In this document: in pieces, positions 7,587 through 16,637 of the stretch
How the letters are laid out: the number at the start of each line of letters is the position of its first letter
Numbering within the stretch: position 1 is the stretch's first letter
NCBI RefSeq assembly: GCF_020103695.1
Contig: NZ_JAHXBF010000006.1
Location: 248,001-312,000 of the forward strand
Direction of reading: 5' to 3'
DNA length: 64,000 bases
Source: Hyalangium versicolor
Lineage (GTDB): Bacteria; Myxococcota; Myxococcia; Myxococcales; Myxococcaceae
Notes under the pieces: model-generated
Databases searched by the model: none
What the model saw: the letters and a program-made list of their open reading frames with translations, nothing else
What the model was told of the DNA's origin: nothing
Program-made: the position numbers and the translations under genes

Positions 7587-9722
7587 TCAGCCGGAGATGA
7601 TGGCGCCGTTCCGCACGTGGACCGTCTGCGTGGTGAACTGCCCCCGGAGTTCCTCCGCCGTCCGGCGCGAGTAGTCCTTGTGCACCTCGGTGCTGGGGAT
7701 GAAGTGGTAGGTCGCCACCGCCTCATCCGCCTTCACCTCGAGCACCACGAAGCCATGGCTGTCCGTCTTGTTGACGGCGAGGGCGGGGTTGGCTTCCTTC
7801 AGGGTTTTGTCGGTGTCGACCGCGATGTAGCGATAGATGGCACTGCCTTCCGAGAAGCCCGCCCCCATCACCGCCGTGCCCGCCTCCTCCTGGATGGCGC
7901 TGGACGAGATGGCCGGGGCCGTCAGTGTGGGCACTCCCTCCTCCACGGACGCGAACGCGGCGTGGATGTCTCCGGAGATGACGAGCGGGTTGCTCACGTT
8001 GTTCTTCAGGTACGTGAGCAGCTCCTTCTTCTTCGTCGGGAAGCCGTCCCACTGGTCCGTGGTGAAGTAGTAGCGCTGGCGCAGCGAGGTGTCCGGGATG
8101 TCTGTCTTGTTGCTCAGGTCCAGGACCAGCGAAGAGAACGACACCGAGCTGACGATGACCTTCCAGGTGTTGGTGGCCTTCAGCTTGTCCTTGAACCAGG
8201 CCTCCTGTGCGGTGCCCAGCACGTTCTCACTGGCCGTCTGCGTGGCCAGGTAGCGGACGTACGAGTACAGGTCATACGTGTCCTTCACCACGATGTTCCG
8301 CACGCCGCGCTGGTCGAACAGGCCCAGCTTGCCCATGTGCACGAAGGCCACGCCTCGGGGCTTGTTGGCCGGTGACACCACGAGCCCCGAGGCCGGAGCC
8401 CCCGCCGCCGCCAGCAATTGGTTGACGTAGGCCAGCGCCAGGTTGCCCTTCACCCAGATGTCCGCCTTCGCCGTGGCCTCATCGGACGACAGCCCGGACT
8501 GTTGCGCGAGCGCGATGTACCCCAGCCGCAGAGCGCCCTTCACTTGCGCGTACTCCGGCGCGTCCACGTCGATGTACGAGAACAGGTCCGAGTTGAATGC
8601 GTCCGCGTAGCCCGTGGCCGCCAGCGTCGGCGCGTCGATGGCCACCGTTCCGGGGAAGGCATCCTCGGGGACGAGGTGATCGGGCCGGTATGTGCGGTAG
8701 TCCGTCACGATGAACCGTACGTGCTTGCCGAACTCGAAGTCCCGGTAGATGTGCGTATCGGGGTACTTCGGCTCGCTGTTCACGTCGATGACGCCCTGGG
8801 ACGCGCCGGACGGATTGGCCTCGATCGGGAGGAACTCGAAGAAGGCCTGCTCCGCGTTGCGCCGCCGCTCGTCCTGACGCTCGGTGCGGCGCCCGTTCTC
8901 GTACGTGGCGTTCGAGCCCCAGCAATCGTTGGAGAACTCGTGGTCGTCCCACATGACGATGAACGGGTAGCGCTCGTGCAGCTTCTGGATGATGGGGTCG
9001 GCGCGCACCGTCTTGTAGATGTCCCGGTAGTTGGAGAGCGAGGCGGCCGCTCCGTACTGGAAGATGCCGCTGTGCTGCACCAACGCCGTCGTGGGCTCGG
9101 TGAATTGGATGCCGCGCAGGGTGTTCGTGGACTGGAAGGCCGGGTCGCCCGTCGTCTCGTAGATGTAGTCCCCGAGGAAGGCGATGAAGTCCAGGTCCGT
9201 GTCGAGCTGCAGCAGCCGCGCCCACGAGTTGTAGTAGCGGCCCACGTAGTCCTGGCAGCTGGCGAACACGAACTTCACCGGCACGTCATCGGTCGCGCTG
9301 GGCGCCGTCTTCGTTCGGCCCACCGGGGAGACGAACTTGTCGCCGCCGTTCTCGTGGATGAAGCGGTAGTAGTAGGTGGTGCGTGGCTGGAGGTTGGTGA
9401 CCTTGATCTTGATGGCGTTGTCGTGAGTGGCCTGGGCCGTGAGGCCCTGCTGCTGGAGCACGAACGAGCCGAAGTTCTCGTCGGTGGAGACATCAAGGGA
9501 CAGCGTGATGTCTCCGGCTTGCGCCGGGTTTATCGCGCGCGTCCACAGCACGACGCTGTTCGGGCGTGGCTCTCCCGAGGCTACTGACTGCGGGAAGTAC
9601 GCACGGGACTTGTCCGACTGTGTATCGACCGTCGTCTCATCGTCGCTGCATCCAAACGCAGTCGTCGCCGCGACCGCGACGATAGACTGCAGGATGGTGC
9701 GACGGTGCATCTTCTGGGACAC
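7587..9722 (-). CDS. phoD: PhoD-like alkaline phosphatase lipoprotein
   Basis: 711 residues from a GTG at 9722, chosen because GGAGG sits 5 nt upstream; an ATG at 9710 is the alternative. The N terminus has HRRTIL and a hydrophobic stretch ending in a lipobox (AFGC, Cys25). A fibronectin-like N-terminal PhoD domain (FPQSVASGEPRPNSVVLWTR, TTYYYRF) is followed by the metallophosphatase domain: ASCQDY, FLGDYIYE, MWDDHEFSND and GDIHAAFAS, which carry the metal ligands. PhoD enzymes are exported Ca/Fe-dependent phosphomono/diesterases used in phosphate scavenging. No Pho box was identified. A 129-nt gap separates it from the M48 gene upstream. Confidence 0.9.
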   Translation of the reverse strand: MSQKMHRRTILQSIVAVAATTAFGCSDDETTVDTQSDKSRAYFPQSVASGEPRPNSVVLWTRAINPAQAGDITLSLDVSTDENFGSFVLQQQGLTAQATHDNAIKIKVTNLQPRTTYYYRFIHENGGDKFVSPVGRTKTAPSATDDVPVKFVFASCQDYVGRYYNSWARLLQLDTDLDFIAFLGDYIYETTGDPAFQSTNTLRGIQFTEPTTALVQHSGIFQYGAAASLSNYRDIYKTVRADPIIQKLHERYPFIVMWDDHEFSNDCWGSNATYENGRRTERQDERRRNAEQAFFEFLPIEANPSGASQGVIDVNSEPKYPDTHIYRDFEFGKHVRFIVTDYRTYRPDHLVPEDAFPGTVAIDAPTLAATGYADAFNSDLFSYIDVDAPEYAQVKGALRLGYIALAQQSGLSSDEATAKADIWVKGNLALAYVNQLLAAAGAPASGLVVSPANKPRGVAFVHMGKLGLFDQRGVRNIVVKDTYDLYSYVRYLATQTASENVLGTAQEAWFKDKLKATNTWKVIVSSVSFSSLVLDLSNKTDIPDTSLRQRYYFTTDQWDGFPTKKKELLTYLKNNVSNPLVISGDIHAAFASVEEGVPTLTAPAISSSAIQEEAGTAVMGAGFSEGSAIYRYIAVDTDKTLKEANPALAVNKTDSHGFVVLEVKADEAVATYHFIPSTEVHKDYSRRTAEELRGQFTTQTVHVRNGAIISG

Positions 9723-9774
9723 GCAATCCTCCAATCGGCCGGGCCTCCGGGCCAGCGGCGGCGGCAGCGTATCC

Positions 9775-9802
9775 CCCGCGACCTCGGAGCGGAAATCGCG
9801 GG
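9775..9802 (-). terminator. hairpin after the M48 protease gene
   Basis: CCCGCGA (9775-9781) pairs perfectly with TCGCGGG (9796-9802), about 50 nt past the stop of the minus-strand M48 gene. No U-tract is visible; weak terminator candidate. Confidence 0.3.
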
Positions 9803-9851
9803 CCCATGGCTCAGTGCGTCGTCACGCCTCGTCCCAGGAGCGAAGCGCGGT

Positions 9852-10856
9852 TCACTTCAGCGAGGCGAACGCCGGAGGCAGCGGGGGACTCACGAGCCCC
9901 TCCCGGTTGGAGGCGAAGTCGGAGAACTCCTGGTCAGAGCCCTTGTTCGCGTTCAGGAGCGCGACGAGCTTCTTCTTGCGGTCCGTGCTGCGTGGGTGGT
10001 GCGCGAAGAAGCCCCGGCTGTCGGGAATCCGCGAGAGGAAGGTGACGTACTCCATCGGATCGTAGCCGGCGGAGACGAGCATGCGGACCGCCTCCTCATC
10101 CGCGGCATACTCGTCCTCCTTGTCGAGGCCGCTGTTGGCCAGGTCTCCCACGAGGTCGTCCGCGAAGCTGCCCAGCAGGTCGACGTGGTGGTCCAGGTCC
10201 AGCTTTCCGTTCCACGTCTTCCGGAGCGAGTCGAGGCTCTCGGCCACCTTCGGAGAGAGCTGGCTGCCTCCCAGCGAAAGGATGTCCTTGCCGGCCTTGA
10301 GGAACGCCGCCTGCTTGCACTGCCGGACCTTGACCTTGGCGTACTGGTTGAGGACATGCCGCTGGGTGATGTGGGCGATCTCATGCGCGAGCACGCCCGC
10401 GAGCTGCGCCTCGTTGTCCACAGTCTGTAGGAGCTTGCGGGTGACGAAGACATAGCCGCCCGGCGTCGACAGTGCGTTGACCGCCTCGTCGTTCTGGAGG
10501 ACGCCGAAGGTCCAGCGCAGTGTGGGCCGCGGGGACTGCGCACCCAGGTTCCGGCCCACCGTGTTGAGGTACACGAGGAGCGACTCGTTCGCCTTGCGAT
10601 CGATCAGCCCCCCGCCCTGCTGCACCCAGTTGAGTGCCACGGCACCTCCCAGCGCGTACTCCTCTTCGATCGAGGGCTGGGTCTGGAGCTTCTCGCAATC
10701 GCTGGACTCGTCATTGGCGAGTTCGGCGCTCTGCGCCGGCTTGGGGTCGACGCCCGCCTTCTTGGCGACGTTTCCCATCGTCTTGGAGACGGCAGCGCAA
10801 GACAGCGCCAGCAGGCCGAGTCCCAGGACCGAAGTTCTCAGGAACATGCGAATCAT
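9852..10856 (-). CDS. M48-family zinc metalloprotease lipoprotein
   Basis: 334 residues. The signal peptide ends in lipobox LALSC (Cys20). The zinc motif HEIAH is at 158-162, followed by ITQRH; a downstream EDEYAADEEAV supplies the third, Glu ligand. This matches BepA/LoiP-like periplasmic M48 peptidases that police outer-membrane protein assembly. In the C-terminal part, PMEYVTFLSRIPDSRGFFAHHPRSTDR matches the conserved tail of the family. The ATG overlaps the stop of the upstream SH3-like gene (ATGA), so the two are translationally coupled. Confidence 0.9.
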   Translation of the reverse strand: MIRMFLRTSVLGLGLLALSCAAVSKTMGNVAKKAGVDPKPAQSAELANDESSDCEKLQTQPSIEEEYALGGAVALNWVQQGGGLIDRKANESLLVYLNTVGRNLGAQSPRPTLRWTFGVLQNDEAVNALSTPGGYVFVTRKLLQTVDNEAQLAGVLAHEIAHITQRHVLNQYAKVKVRQCKQAAFLKAGKDILSLGGSQLSPKVAESLDSLRKTWNGKLDLDHHVDLLGSFADDLVGDLANSGLDKEDEYAADEEAVRMLVSAGYDPMEYVTFLSRIPDSRGFFAHHPRSTDRKKKLVALLNANKGSDQEFSDFASNREGLVSPPLPPAFASLK

Positions 10857-11413
10857 TTGGCACCTCGCTTGGCCGTGGTGTCGCGCGGGCCGACCACCGG
10901 GAAGAGGTGAGCCTCCTGGGCATGCTTGGAGAGATCCTGGGGTTTGATGTCATCCGCGAGCTTCTCGAGCGCCTCGAGTTGATCCACGGCCTGCGAGAAG
11001 CCGGGAGTCTTCGCCCCCTTCTCCTTGCCATACGCGATGGCACCCTCGCTCAGGCCTCGCACCGCGGCGCCCGAGCTGGCCAGGGCCTTCATGTCCGCGC
11101 TGGGAGTCCCGTTCTTGGTCGTCAGTTCCATGTTGGGGGGCTTGGTGGAGAGGTTGGATTGGAAGACGACGCCCGCCGTCTTGCCGTCCACCTCCACGCG
11201 GTGCCACTGCTTGTCCTTCGCATCCGCGCCCAGCCACTTCACCTGCTGGCCGGGCTGCAGGACGGCCTTCACGGTGGTGCTGGGAGGCGGAGCCGCCATC
11301 AGCCGTGTGTTGCGCGCCTTCACGTACAAAGTGCCGTTCACTTCGACCGCCAGGGCCGCGCTCGCGGCACACAGGGCCAATGTGGCCATCAGCCAGCGTG
11401 CTCTCTTGTGCAT
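10853..11413 (-). CDS. secreted SH3-like domain protein
   Basis: 186 residues. A cleavable signal peptide (hydrophobic to ALA at about residue 22) precedes a bacterial SH3-like fold: LYVKARNTRLMAAPPP, VKAVLQPGQQVKWLG and WHRVEVDGKTAGVVFQSNL. The rest is a helical tail (GFSQAVDQLEALEKLADDI). SH3-like domains in exported proteins often bind peptidoglycan or partner peptides. It overlaps the M48 protease start by 4 nt and lies 17 nt downstream of the cyclase gene, so cyclase, SH3 protein and protease probably form one operon. Its exact role is not known to me. Confidence 0.82.
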   Translation of the reverse strand: MHKRARWLMATLALCAASAALAVEVNGTLYVKARNTRLMAAPPPSTTVKAVLQPGQQVKWLGADAKDKQWHRVEVDGKTAGVVFQSNLSTKPPNMELTTKNGTPSADMKALASSGAAVRGLSEGAIAYGKEKGAKTPGFSQAVDQLEALEKLADDIKPQDLSKHAQEAHLFPVVGPRDTTAKRGAK

Positions 11414-11430
11414 CGCGTTCTCGCTTCCTC

Positions 11431-13803
11431 TCACTTGTCCAGGCTCGTCACCCCATCCCAACCGGAGGGGGGCGGCATCTCCACATATTTCTGGCAGCGC
11501 GCCAGCAACGAGGCGGTCGGGCCATCCTCCGGATCCTTCGCCAACCGCGCCTTCAACAGGCTCGCTGCCTCCGCGAAGCGCCGCTTGCGATACAGCCCCA
11601 GCGCCTCGTGGTAACGCTCCACCGTCTCGCGCTTCTCCGCCGGCAGCTCGCCCTTGAGCGCCAGCAATTCGTACACCGTCACCGCCTCCGTCTTGCCCGC
11701 CACGCGGACCTGATCCAGCTCTCGCGCCTCGATGGCGTCCTGCGCCAGCTGGTAGGTGCGGGGGCCGATCATGATCAGCGAGCCGTAGGCCTTGTTCGCG
11801 CCCTCCAGCCGGGAAGCCAGGTTCATGCCGTCGCCCATGGCGGTGTAGTCGAAGAGCTGATCGCTGCCGAAGTTGCCCACGAAGAGCCGGTCGCTGTTGA
11901 GGCCGATGCGCGTGTACACGTCCGGCAGGCCCTGGTGGCGGAAGTGCGCGCGCAGCAGCTCCACCTCCGATTGCACCACCAGCGCCGCCTTGCAGGCGCG
12001 CACCGCGTGGTCCGAGTGGTTCACGGGCGCGCCGAACAGGCACACCACCGCGTCCCCGATGTACTTGTCCAGGCAGCCCCCCTCGTGCAGCAGCGCCGTG
12101 CTCACCCGTGTCAGGTACTGGTTCAGCACGCGCACCAGGGAGCGAGGGTCTTGCTTGAAGCGCTCGGAGAAGGTGGAGAAGCCGCGGATGTCGCTGAAGA
12201 AGGCGGTGATCTCCCGCTCCTCACCGTCCAGCTTCGGCAGCTGGTTCTCCTCAATCATCTGCTCGATGAGCCGCGGTTCCATGTAGCGGTTGAAGGCCTG
12301 GCGGATGAAGGCCGCCTCGCGGCTGGCGAAGAGGTGGTTGAAGGCCATGGCGCCCATGCACGCCAGCAGCCCCGACGCCATGGGCAGCGCCGAGAGCACA
12401 TGCACCCGGCTCTGAGCCAGGGAGGCGCCCAGCACTCCATAGACGATGACCACCACCACCGCTACCCACGCGAACTCCAGCGCGGGCACCCGCAGCGTCA
12501 TGAGGAGCACCGCCGACACCAGCGCCAGCCCGAGCCCGAACAGCAGGCTCACCCAGAAGGGGGCCTCGGTGACGAAACGCCCGGCCAGCAGGTTCTCCAG
12601 CACCGCGAGCTGCTTGCTCACCCCCGGTGTGGACGCCGAGAACGGAGTGGGCTTGTTGTCCCCCAGTCCCACCGCCATGCCTCCGACGACGACGATCCGG
12701 CCTCGGAACAGATCCGCGGGCAGCATCGTGGGCTTGCCCTGATCGCGCAGCGCCCGATCGTCCAGCACCGCCACGACAGGGATGACGGGGAACCGATCGT
12801 GCAGCATGCCTCCAAAGTCCAGCTCGGCGCTGCCATCCGGGTTCACCTCGAACGTCCGCGAGCCCAGTTGCAGCGTCCGGCCCGAGAACACGAGCTCCGT
12901 CGCCCCGAACAGATCCGCCGCCAGCGCCACCGGGAGCGTGACGTAGGTGTTGTCCCCATCCGTATAGGCGAAGCGGGTGCGGCGCATCCTCCCGTCCGGA
13001 TCCGGCTCCACCTCCACCAACCCGAAGCCCGCCGCCTCCGGGAGCAGCGACGCGATGGGAGGCACTGGACGGTAGCGCTCGCGGAAGCCTTGCTCGGACT
13101 CGTATTCCAGGAGGGGCAGCTCGTGCCCATTCGTCCGCACCGGGAAGGTCAGCGCCCGCGCCGCCTCCAGCGGATCCGTGGGGGGTTGGACGTCGTTCTC
13201 GTCTACCTCCTGGAACTCCTCATTCCCCGAGGGCGATGGAGGGGCGCTGCCTCCCGCGCTCCCAACGGCGGGTGGTTGTGGCACCGCGGGAGGCAGGAAC
13301 GGCCGCGGTACGTGGACCGGGTCGATCTTCGGCAGCGGGGCCGCCCGCGGATGCGTGGCCACTCCCATGTAGATGGGCAGCCCGGTGGTGCGCAGCGCCT
13401 GGGCGAAGTCGAGGTCCGCGCTCGCATCCGTGTCGCGCTCGTCCATCACCATGTCGAAGAGCACGGCGCGCGCCCCTTCATGCGCCAGTTGCTCCACCAC
13501 CCGTGCCCACAGGCTGCGCGTCCACGGGTAGTTGCCGAAGTTGCGCGCGTACGAGGGGTTGTTGCGCACCCCGTCGAGGCTCGACTGGTCGATGGCCACC
13601 ACGACGATCCCCGTGGAAGGGCCCGCCCGGGTGAAGTGGGTGAGGGCGCTGTCATACAGGGCGCGCTCCAGGGTCGGCAGCCACAACAGGCCGCCCTTCC
13701 AGCACAGTGCGGGCACCAGCGTGCTCAGCACTGCTACCCCCAACATCAACGGCAGGTGGTTGCGCAGGCGCAGCCGTAGGACCTTCCAGGTGTCGCTTGC
13801 CAT
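11431..13803 (-). CDS. CHASE2-domain adenylate/guanylate cyclase
   Basis: 790 residues. An N-terminal membrane segment is followed by a periplasmic CHASE2 sensor (ALYDSALTHF, IVVVAIDQSS, ARAVLFDMVMDE, DLFRGRIVVVGG), three transmembrane helices around 425-505, and a class III cyclase domain from about 545. FFSDIRGFSTFSE carries the first metal-binding Asp and LDKYIGDAVVCLFG the second; GDGMNLASRLEG follows. A Pro/Ser-rich insertion of about 50 residues (PFLPPAVPQPP) splits the CHASE2 domain. The last 60 residues are TPR-like. It should make cAMP or cGMP in response to an extracytoplasmic cue. The ATG at 13803 has AAGGAG 3 nt upstream. Confidence 0.9.
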   Translation of the reverse strand: MASDTWKVLRLRLRNHLPLMLGVAVLSTLVPALCWKGGLLWLPTLERALYDSALTHFTRAGPSTGIVVVAIDQSSLDGVRNNPSYARNFGNYPWTRSLWARVVEQLAHEGARAVLFDMVMDERDTDASADLDFAQALRTTGLPIYMGVATHPRAAPLPKIDPVHVPRPFLPPAVPQPPAVGSAGGSAPPSPSGNEEFQEVDENDVQPPTDPLEAARALTFPVRTNGHELPLLEYESEQGFRERYRPVPPIASLLPEAAGFGLVEVEPDPDGRMRRTRFAYTDGDNTYVTLPVALAADLFGATELVFSGRTLQLGSRTFEVNPDGSAELDFGGMLHDRFPVIPVVAVLDDRALRDQGKPTMLPADLFRGRIVVVGGMAVGLGDNKPTPFSASTPGVSKQLAVLENLLAGRFVTEAPFWVSLLFGLGLALVSAVLLMTLRVPALEFAWVAVVVVIVYGVLGASLAQSRVHVLSALPMASGLLACMGAMAFNHLFASREAAFIRQAFNRYMEPRLIEQMIEENQLPKLDGEEREITAFFSDIRGFSTFSERFKQDPRSLVRVLNQYLTRVSTALLHEGGCLDKYIGDAVVCLFGAPVNHSDHAVRACKAALVVQSEVELLRAHFRHQGLPDVYTRIGLNSDRLFVGNFGSDQLFDYTAMGDGMNLASRLEGANKAYGSLIMIGPRTYQLAQDAIEARELDQVRVAGKTEAVTVYELLALKGELPAEKRETVERYHEALGLYRKRRFAEAASLLKARLAKDPEDGPTASLLARCQKYVEMPPPSGWDGVTSLDK

Positions 13804-14025
13804 CCGCTCCTTCTTTGCTCTTGCGGACTCTATGCCACCTCTTGGAGCGCACGGCATCCGCCTCGTGGCGAAGTCATCCCTGGGAGTCCGCTCGAGCAGG
13901 CATCCAGGCGAGCCACCTCACACTCCAGCGGGCTCCAGGCAGTGGGCCCTTCTCCATTGCCGCGCCCTGTCACGCGCCCGAGCTTTAGCCCGATTCGTTC
14001 ACCTCTCCGCCTAAAGGAGTCAGAC

Positions 14026-15231
14026 GTGGCCCTGGATCTCTTCAAGGAGAAAGGGGTACCGCTGGATCGTCAGGTGTTCACCTGGAAGGACCTGGTTCAG
14101 CGCCCCTATAGCAAGCTGGATGACGACGCCTTCACTCGCGTGCGAGTCATCCTCATGAACGGAATCGAGGCGGATGCCCTCCGCTTCAAGCACATCGTGG
14201 CGCGCCTGAACCGCGAGCTGCGTGAGCCGCTCGCGCTCGTCCGGCGCGTGGAGCACCACCAGCAGACGCTGGTCAACTGGCTCAACCCGGCGGACCAGAG
14301 CCCAGTCGAGACGACCATTGGTTTCGAGCAGGTGGCCATCGAGGTCACGGCCAGCGTGGCCCTCAAGGAGCCGGACCCCTATCTGGCCCAGGTCTATCGC
14401 TTCGGCCTGCTGGAGGACTTCGATCACCTCTACCGGTACTCCGCCCTGTACGACCGGCTCGAGGGCAAGGATCCGAACTACCTCATCCAGTCCTATTCGG
14501 ACATCCGGCCTGGACGGCCCACGGCGGTGGAGCACCGCCATCCGTTGGATGACCTGCGGCGGCCTTTTGACGTGAGCACGGCGCACCCGCTGTCGAAGAT
14601 CCATGCGCTGCTCATCACCGCGGCCGAGTTCCAGACGCACGACTTCTACATGACGATCGGCCCGATGTTCGCCGATCCCCTCGCGCGCCAGCTCTACGCG
14701 GAGATCGCCTCCATCGAGGAGCAGCACGTCACCCAGTACGGCTCGCTGGTGGACCCGGGCCAGTCGGTGCTGGAGCAGTGGATGCTGCACGAGGCCATGG
14801 AGCTGTACTGCTACTACTCGTGCCTCCAGTACGAGGGCAATTCCCGCATCAAGGGCATCTGGCAGCGCATGGTGGACTACGAGCTGGGCCACCTGCACTA
14901 CGTGATGGAGCTGTTCCAGCGGATCGAGGGAAGGGACCCGGCCGAGGTGCTGCCCGCCACGCTGCCGGATCTCATCGACTTCAAGAGCCACCGCGACTTC
15001 GTGCGCCGCACGCTGAACCAGGAGGTGGATCTGCGCGCCCGTGGCACGGAGATCGTCGACAAGGCGGAGCTCCCGCCCGGGCACCGGTCCATCATCTACC
15101 GGGATCAGCTCAACTCCGAGGGTTCGCCGAGCGAGATCGCCGCCGCGGGCTACCAGTGGACGCCGGGCACCGAGCTGACCGTGCGGGTGCAGAACGTGGG
15201 CGTCGGGCCGGAAGGGAGGCTGCAGCAATGA
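14026..15231 (+). CDS. ferritin-like domain protein, first gene of pair
   Basis: 401 residues from a GTG with AAAGGAG six nt upstream. The N-terminal half is helical without a motif I recognise. The middle and C-terminal part has the spaced Glu/His pattern of a four-helix ferritin-like fold: ITAAEFQTHDFYM, EIASIEEQHVTQYG, LHEAMELYCYYSC and YELGHLHYVMEL, plausible di-iron ligands. Such proteins oxidise or store iron, or carry out di-iron oxidations; the substrate is unknown. Its stop overlaps the start of the next gene (ATGA), which is also ferritin-like, implying coupled translation and perhaps a hetero-oligomer. Confidence 0.75.
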   Translation: MALDLFKEKGVPLDRQVFTWKDLVQRPYSKLDDDAFTRVRVILMNGIEADALRFKHIVARLNRELREPLALVRRVEHHQQTLVNWLNPADQSPVETTIGFEQVAIEVTASVALKEPDPYLAQVYRFGLLEDFDHLYRYSALYDRLEGKDPNYLIQSYSDIRPGRPTAVEHRHPLDDLRRPFDVSTAHPLSKIHALLITAAEFQTHDFYMTIGPMFADPLARQLYAEIASIEEQHVTQYGSLVDPGQSVLEQWMLHEAMELYCYYSCLQYEGNSRIKGIWQRMVDYELGHLHYVMELFQRIEGRDPAEVLPATLPDLIDFKSHRDFVRRTLNQEVDLRARGTEIVDKAELPPGHRSIIYRDQLNSEGSPSEIAAAGYQWTPGTELTVRVQNVGVGPEGRLQQ

Positions 15232-15986
15232 GGAAGTCATCCAGTGAGGTGGGGCTCAACCGCACGGGTATCCAGACTTCGCCCGTGGACAGCAAGGAGC
15301 TCATCGAAGGCGCGCGCCAGGGGCTGCCGAGCTCGCCGGGCACCGAGGCCGGCATCGCCGAGGTGCGCATCGCCTACGCGAAGGAGAGCGACAATCTGGG
15401 CACCGTGCCTGTCCCGGCCACGCTCAAGGGCGTGTTCACCACCGCGAAGGAGATGCTCAAGGGCAACAAGCCCACGGTGTTCATCGACAAGCTGGGCGAA
15501 CGGCTCGGCTTCGAGCGCTCCGGGGTGAGGCTCTATGAGGCCGCCCTGTGCAAGTTCGACATCCACGGGACGTGGGAGGGTGGCCCCTCGCGCGAACAGC
15601 TCGAACGGATCATGTTCGACGAGCTGGCCCATTTCAATCTCATCCGCGAGGCGATGGAGAAGCTGGGCGCTGATCCCACGGCCCTGACTCCCTCGGCGGA
15701 TCTGGTTGCCGTGGCCTCCAAGGGCATCCCGGCGGTGTTGGTGGATCCCCGCACCAACCTGGTTCAGTGCCTGGAGGTGCTGCTGGTGGCGGAGCTGACG
15801 GACAACGCCGGCTGGGAGCTGCTCATCGAGCTGGCCCAGGGACTGGGGCAGACCGATCTCGCTGAGCGGTTCGAGGTGGCGCTGGGCGCCGAGGCCGAGC
15901 ACCTGTTGCTGGTGCGGCGCTGGCTCATCGCCGGTGTCACCGGTGAGGCCGGAGTGAGGGTGGAAGCGGGCATCCCCGCTCCGTGA
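15228..15986 (+). CDS. ferritin-like domain protein, second gene of pair
   Basis: 252 residues. GGGAGG lies 8 nt before the ATG. Four helices with metal-ligand-like motifs are visible: ERSGVRLYEAAL, FDELAHFNLIREAM, LLVAELTDNAGWELL and ALGAEAEHLLLVRRWL. This is the E...ExxH pattern of ferritin-like proteins, twice repeated. There is no signal peptide, so it is probably cytoplasmic. It overlaps the preceding ferritin-like gene by 4 nt and shares no obvious long sequence with it, so they are distinct partners rather than a tandem duplicate. Function in iron or oxidative-stress handling is inferred. Confidence 0.75.
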   Translation: MRKSSSEVGLNRTGIQTSPVDSKELIEGARQGLPSSPGTEAGIAEVRIAYAKESDNLGTVPVPATLKGVFTTAKEMLKGNKPTVFIDKLGERLGFERSGVRLYEAALCKFDIHGTWEGGPSREQLERIMFDELAHFNLIREAMEKLGADPTALTPSADLVAVASKGIPAVLVDPRTNLVQCLEVLLVAELTDNAGWELLIELAQGLGQTDLAERFEVALGAEAEHLLLVRRWLIAGVTGEAGVRVEAGIPAP

Positions 15987-16005
15987 GACGACGCAGGAGA
16001 ACCGG

Positions 16006-16036
16006 CTCCCCGGGGGAAGCTCCTTCCTTCGGGGAG
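16006..16036 (+). terminator. hairpin after the ferritin-like operon
   Basis: CTCCCCG (16006-16012) pairs perfectly with CGGGGAG (16030-16036) and is followed by TCTTC. It lies 20 nt after the stop of the second ferritin-like gene and before the TspO ribosome site (GGAGG). Plausible intrinsic terminator with a weak U-tract. Confidence 0.5.
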
Positions 16037-16067
16037 TCTTCATGCATTCCCATCTGGAGGACAGACG

Positions 16068-16577
16068 ATGCAACAGAGCCCTGCTTTGAAGAGCCCTTCC
16101 TTGAGAACCGAGTCCCTCGCGGCGCTCGGGGTGTTCAGCGCGCTGACCGCGGGGGCGGGTGCGCTCGGCGCGACGGTGACGGACCATGGAACCCAGAGCT
16201 GGTACCGGTGGTTGCGCAAGCCTCCGTTCCAGCCTCCCAGCGCCGTGTTCGGACCGGTGTGGACGGTGCTCTATGGGCTCATCGCCCTGTCGGGCTGGAG
16301 GGTGTGGAACCAGCCGGCAGGTCCCGCGCGCTCGCGTGCCCTGGGGCTGTGGACCCTCCAGCTTGGCTTCAATGCCGCCTGGTCCTGGCTCTTCTTCGGC
16401 AAGCGGCTCAAGCGGACCGCGCTGGCGGACATCGGAGCGCTCGGGGTCAGCATCGCCGCCTACATTGCTGCCGCTCGGAAGGTGGACCGGACGGCCGCGG
16501 TGCTCGTGGCGCCCTACCTGGGATGGGTGTGCTTCGCCAGCCTCCTCAATGAGGAGATTGTCCGCCGCAACCCCTAG
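16068..16577 (+). CDS. tspO: TspO/MBR family tryptophan-rich sensory protein
   Basis: 169 residues with five transmembrane helices. The family signature is clear: W-Y-x-x-L-x-K-P-P-F-x-P-P near residues 45-58, then FGPVWTVLYGLIALSGWRVW, LQLGFNAAWSWLFF and a closing LNEEIVRRNP. TspO proteins are outer- or cell-membrane porphyrin/tetrapyrrole-binding proteins that affect stress and pigment regulation in bacteria. GGAGG lies 9 nt before the ATG. It follows the ferritin-like pair and precedes a sigma factor; a link to haem or iron handling is only suggestive. Confidence 0.92.
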   Translation: MQQSPALKSPSLRTESLAALGVFSALTAGAGALGATVTDHGTQSWYRWLRKPPFQPPSAVFGPVWTVLYGLIALSGWRVWNQPAGPARSRALGLWTLQLGFNAAWSWLFFGKRLKRTALADIGALGVSIAAYIAAARKVDRTAAVLVAPYLGWVCFASLLNEEIVRRNP

Positions 16578-16595
16578 CGGAAAATCCCTGGAAAA

Positions 16596-16618
16596 ACCCG
16601 CCGGGAAGATCGGCGGGT
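16596..16618 (+). terminator. hairpin after tspO
   Basis: ACCCGCCG (16596-16603), a 7-nt loop and CGGCGGGT (16611-16618) form a perfect 8-bp stem 19 nt after the tspO stop. The typical poly-U is missing. The stem contains an in-frame GTG of the following sigma gene, which argues for the sigma start being further downstream. Confidence 0.5.
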
Positions 16619-16637
16619 GCCACCGTTCTCGAATTAC

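Noticed and set aside
11305..13779. 824-codon plus-strand frame opposite the CHASE2 cyclase
   Set aside because: Arg/Gln/His-rich antisense shadow without domains; the cyclase motifs are on the other strand.
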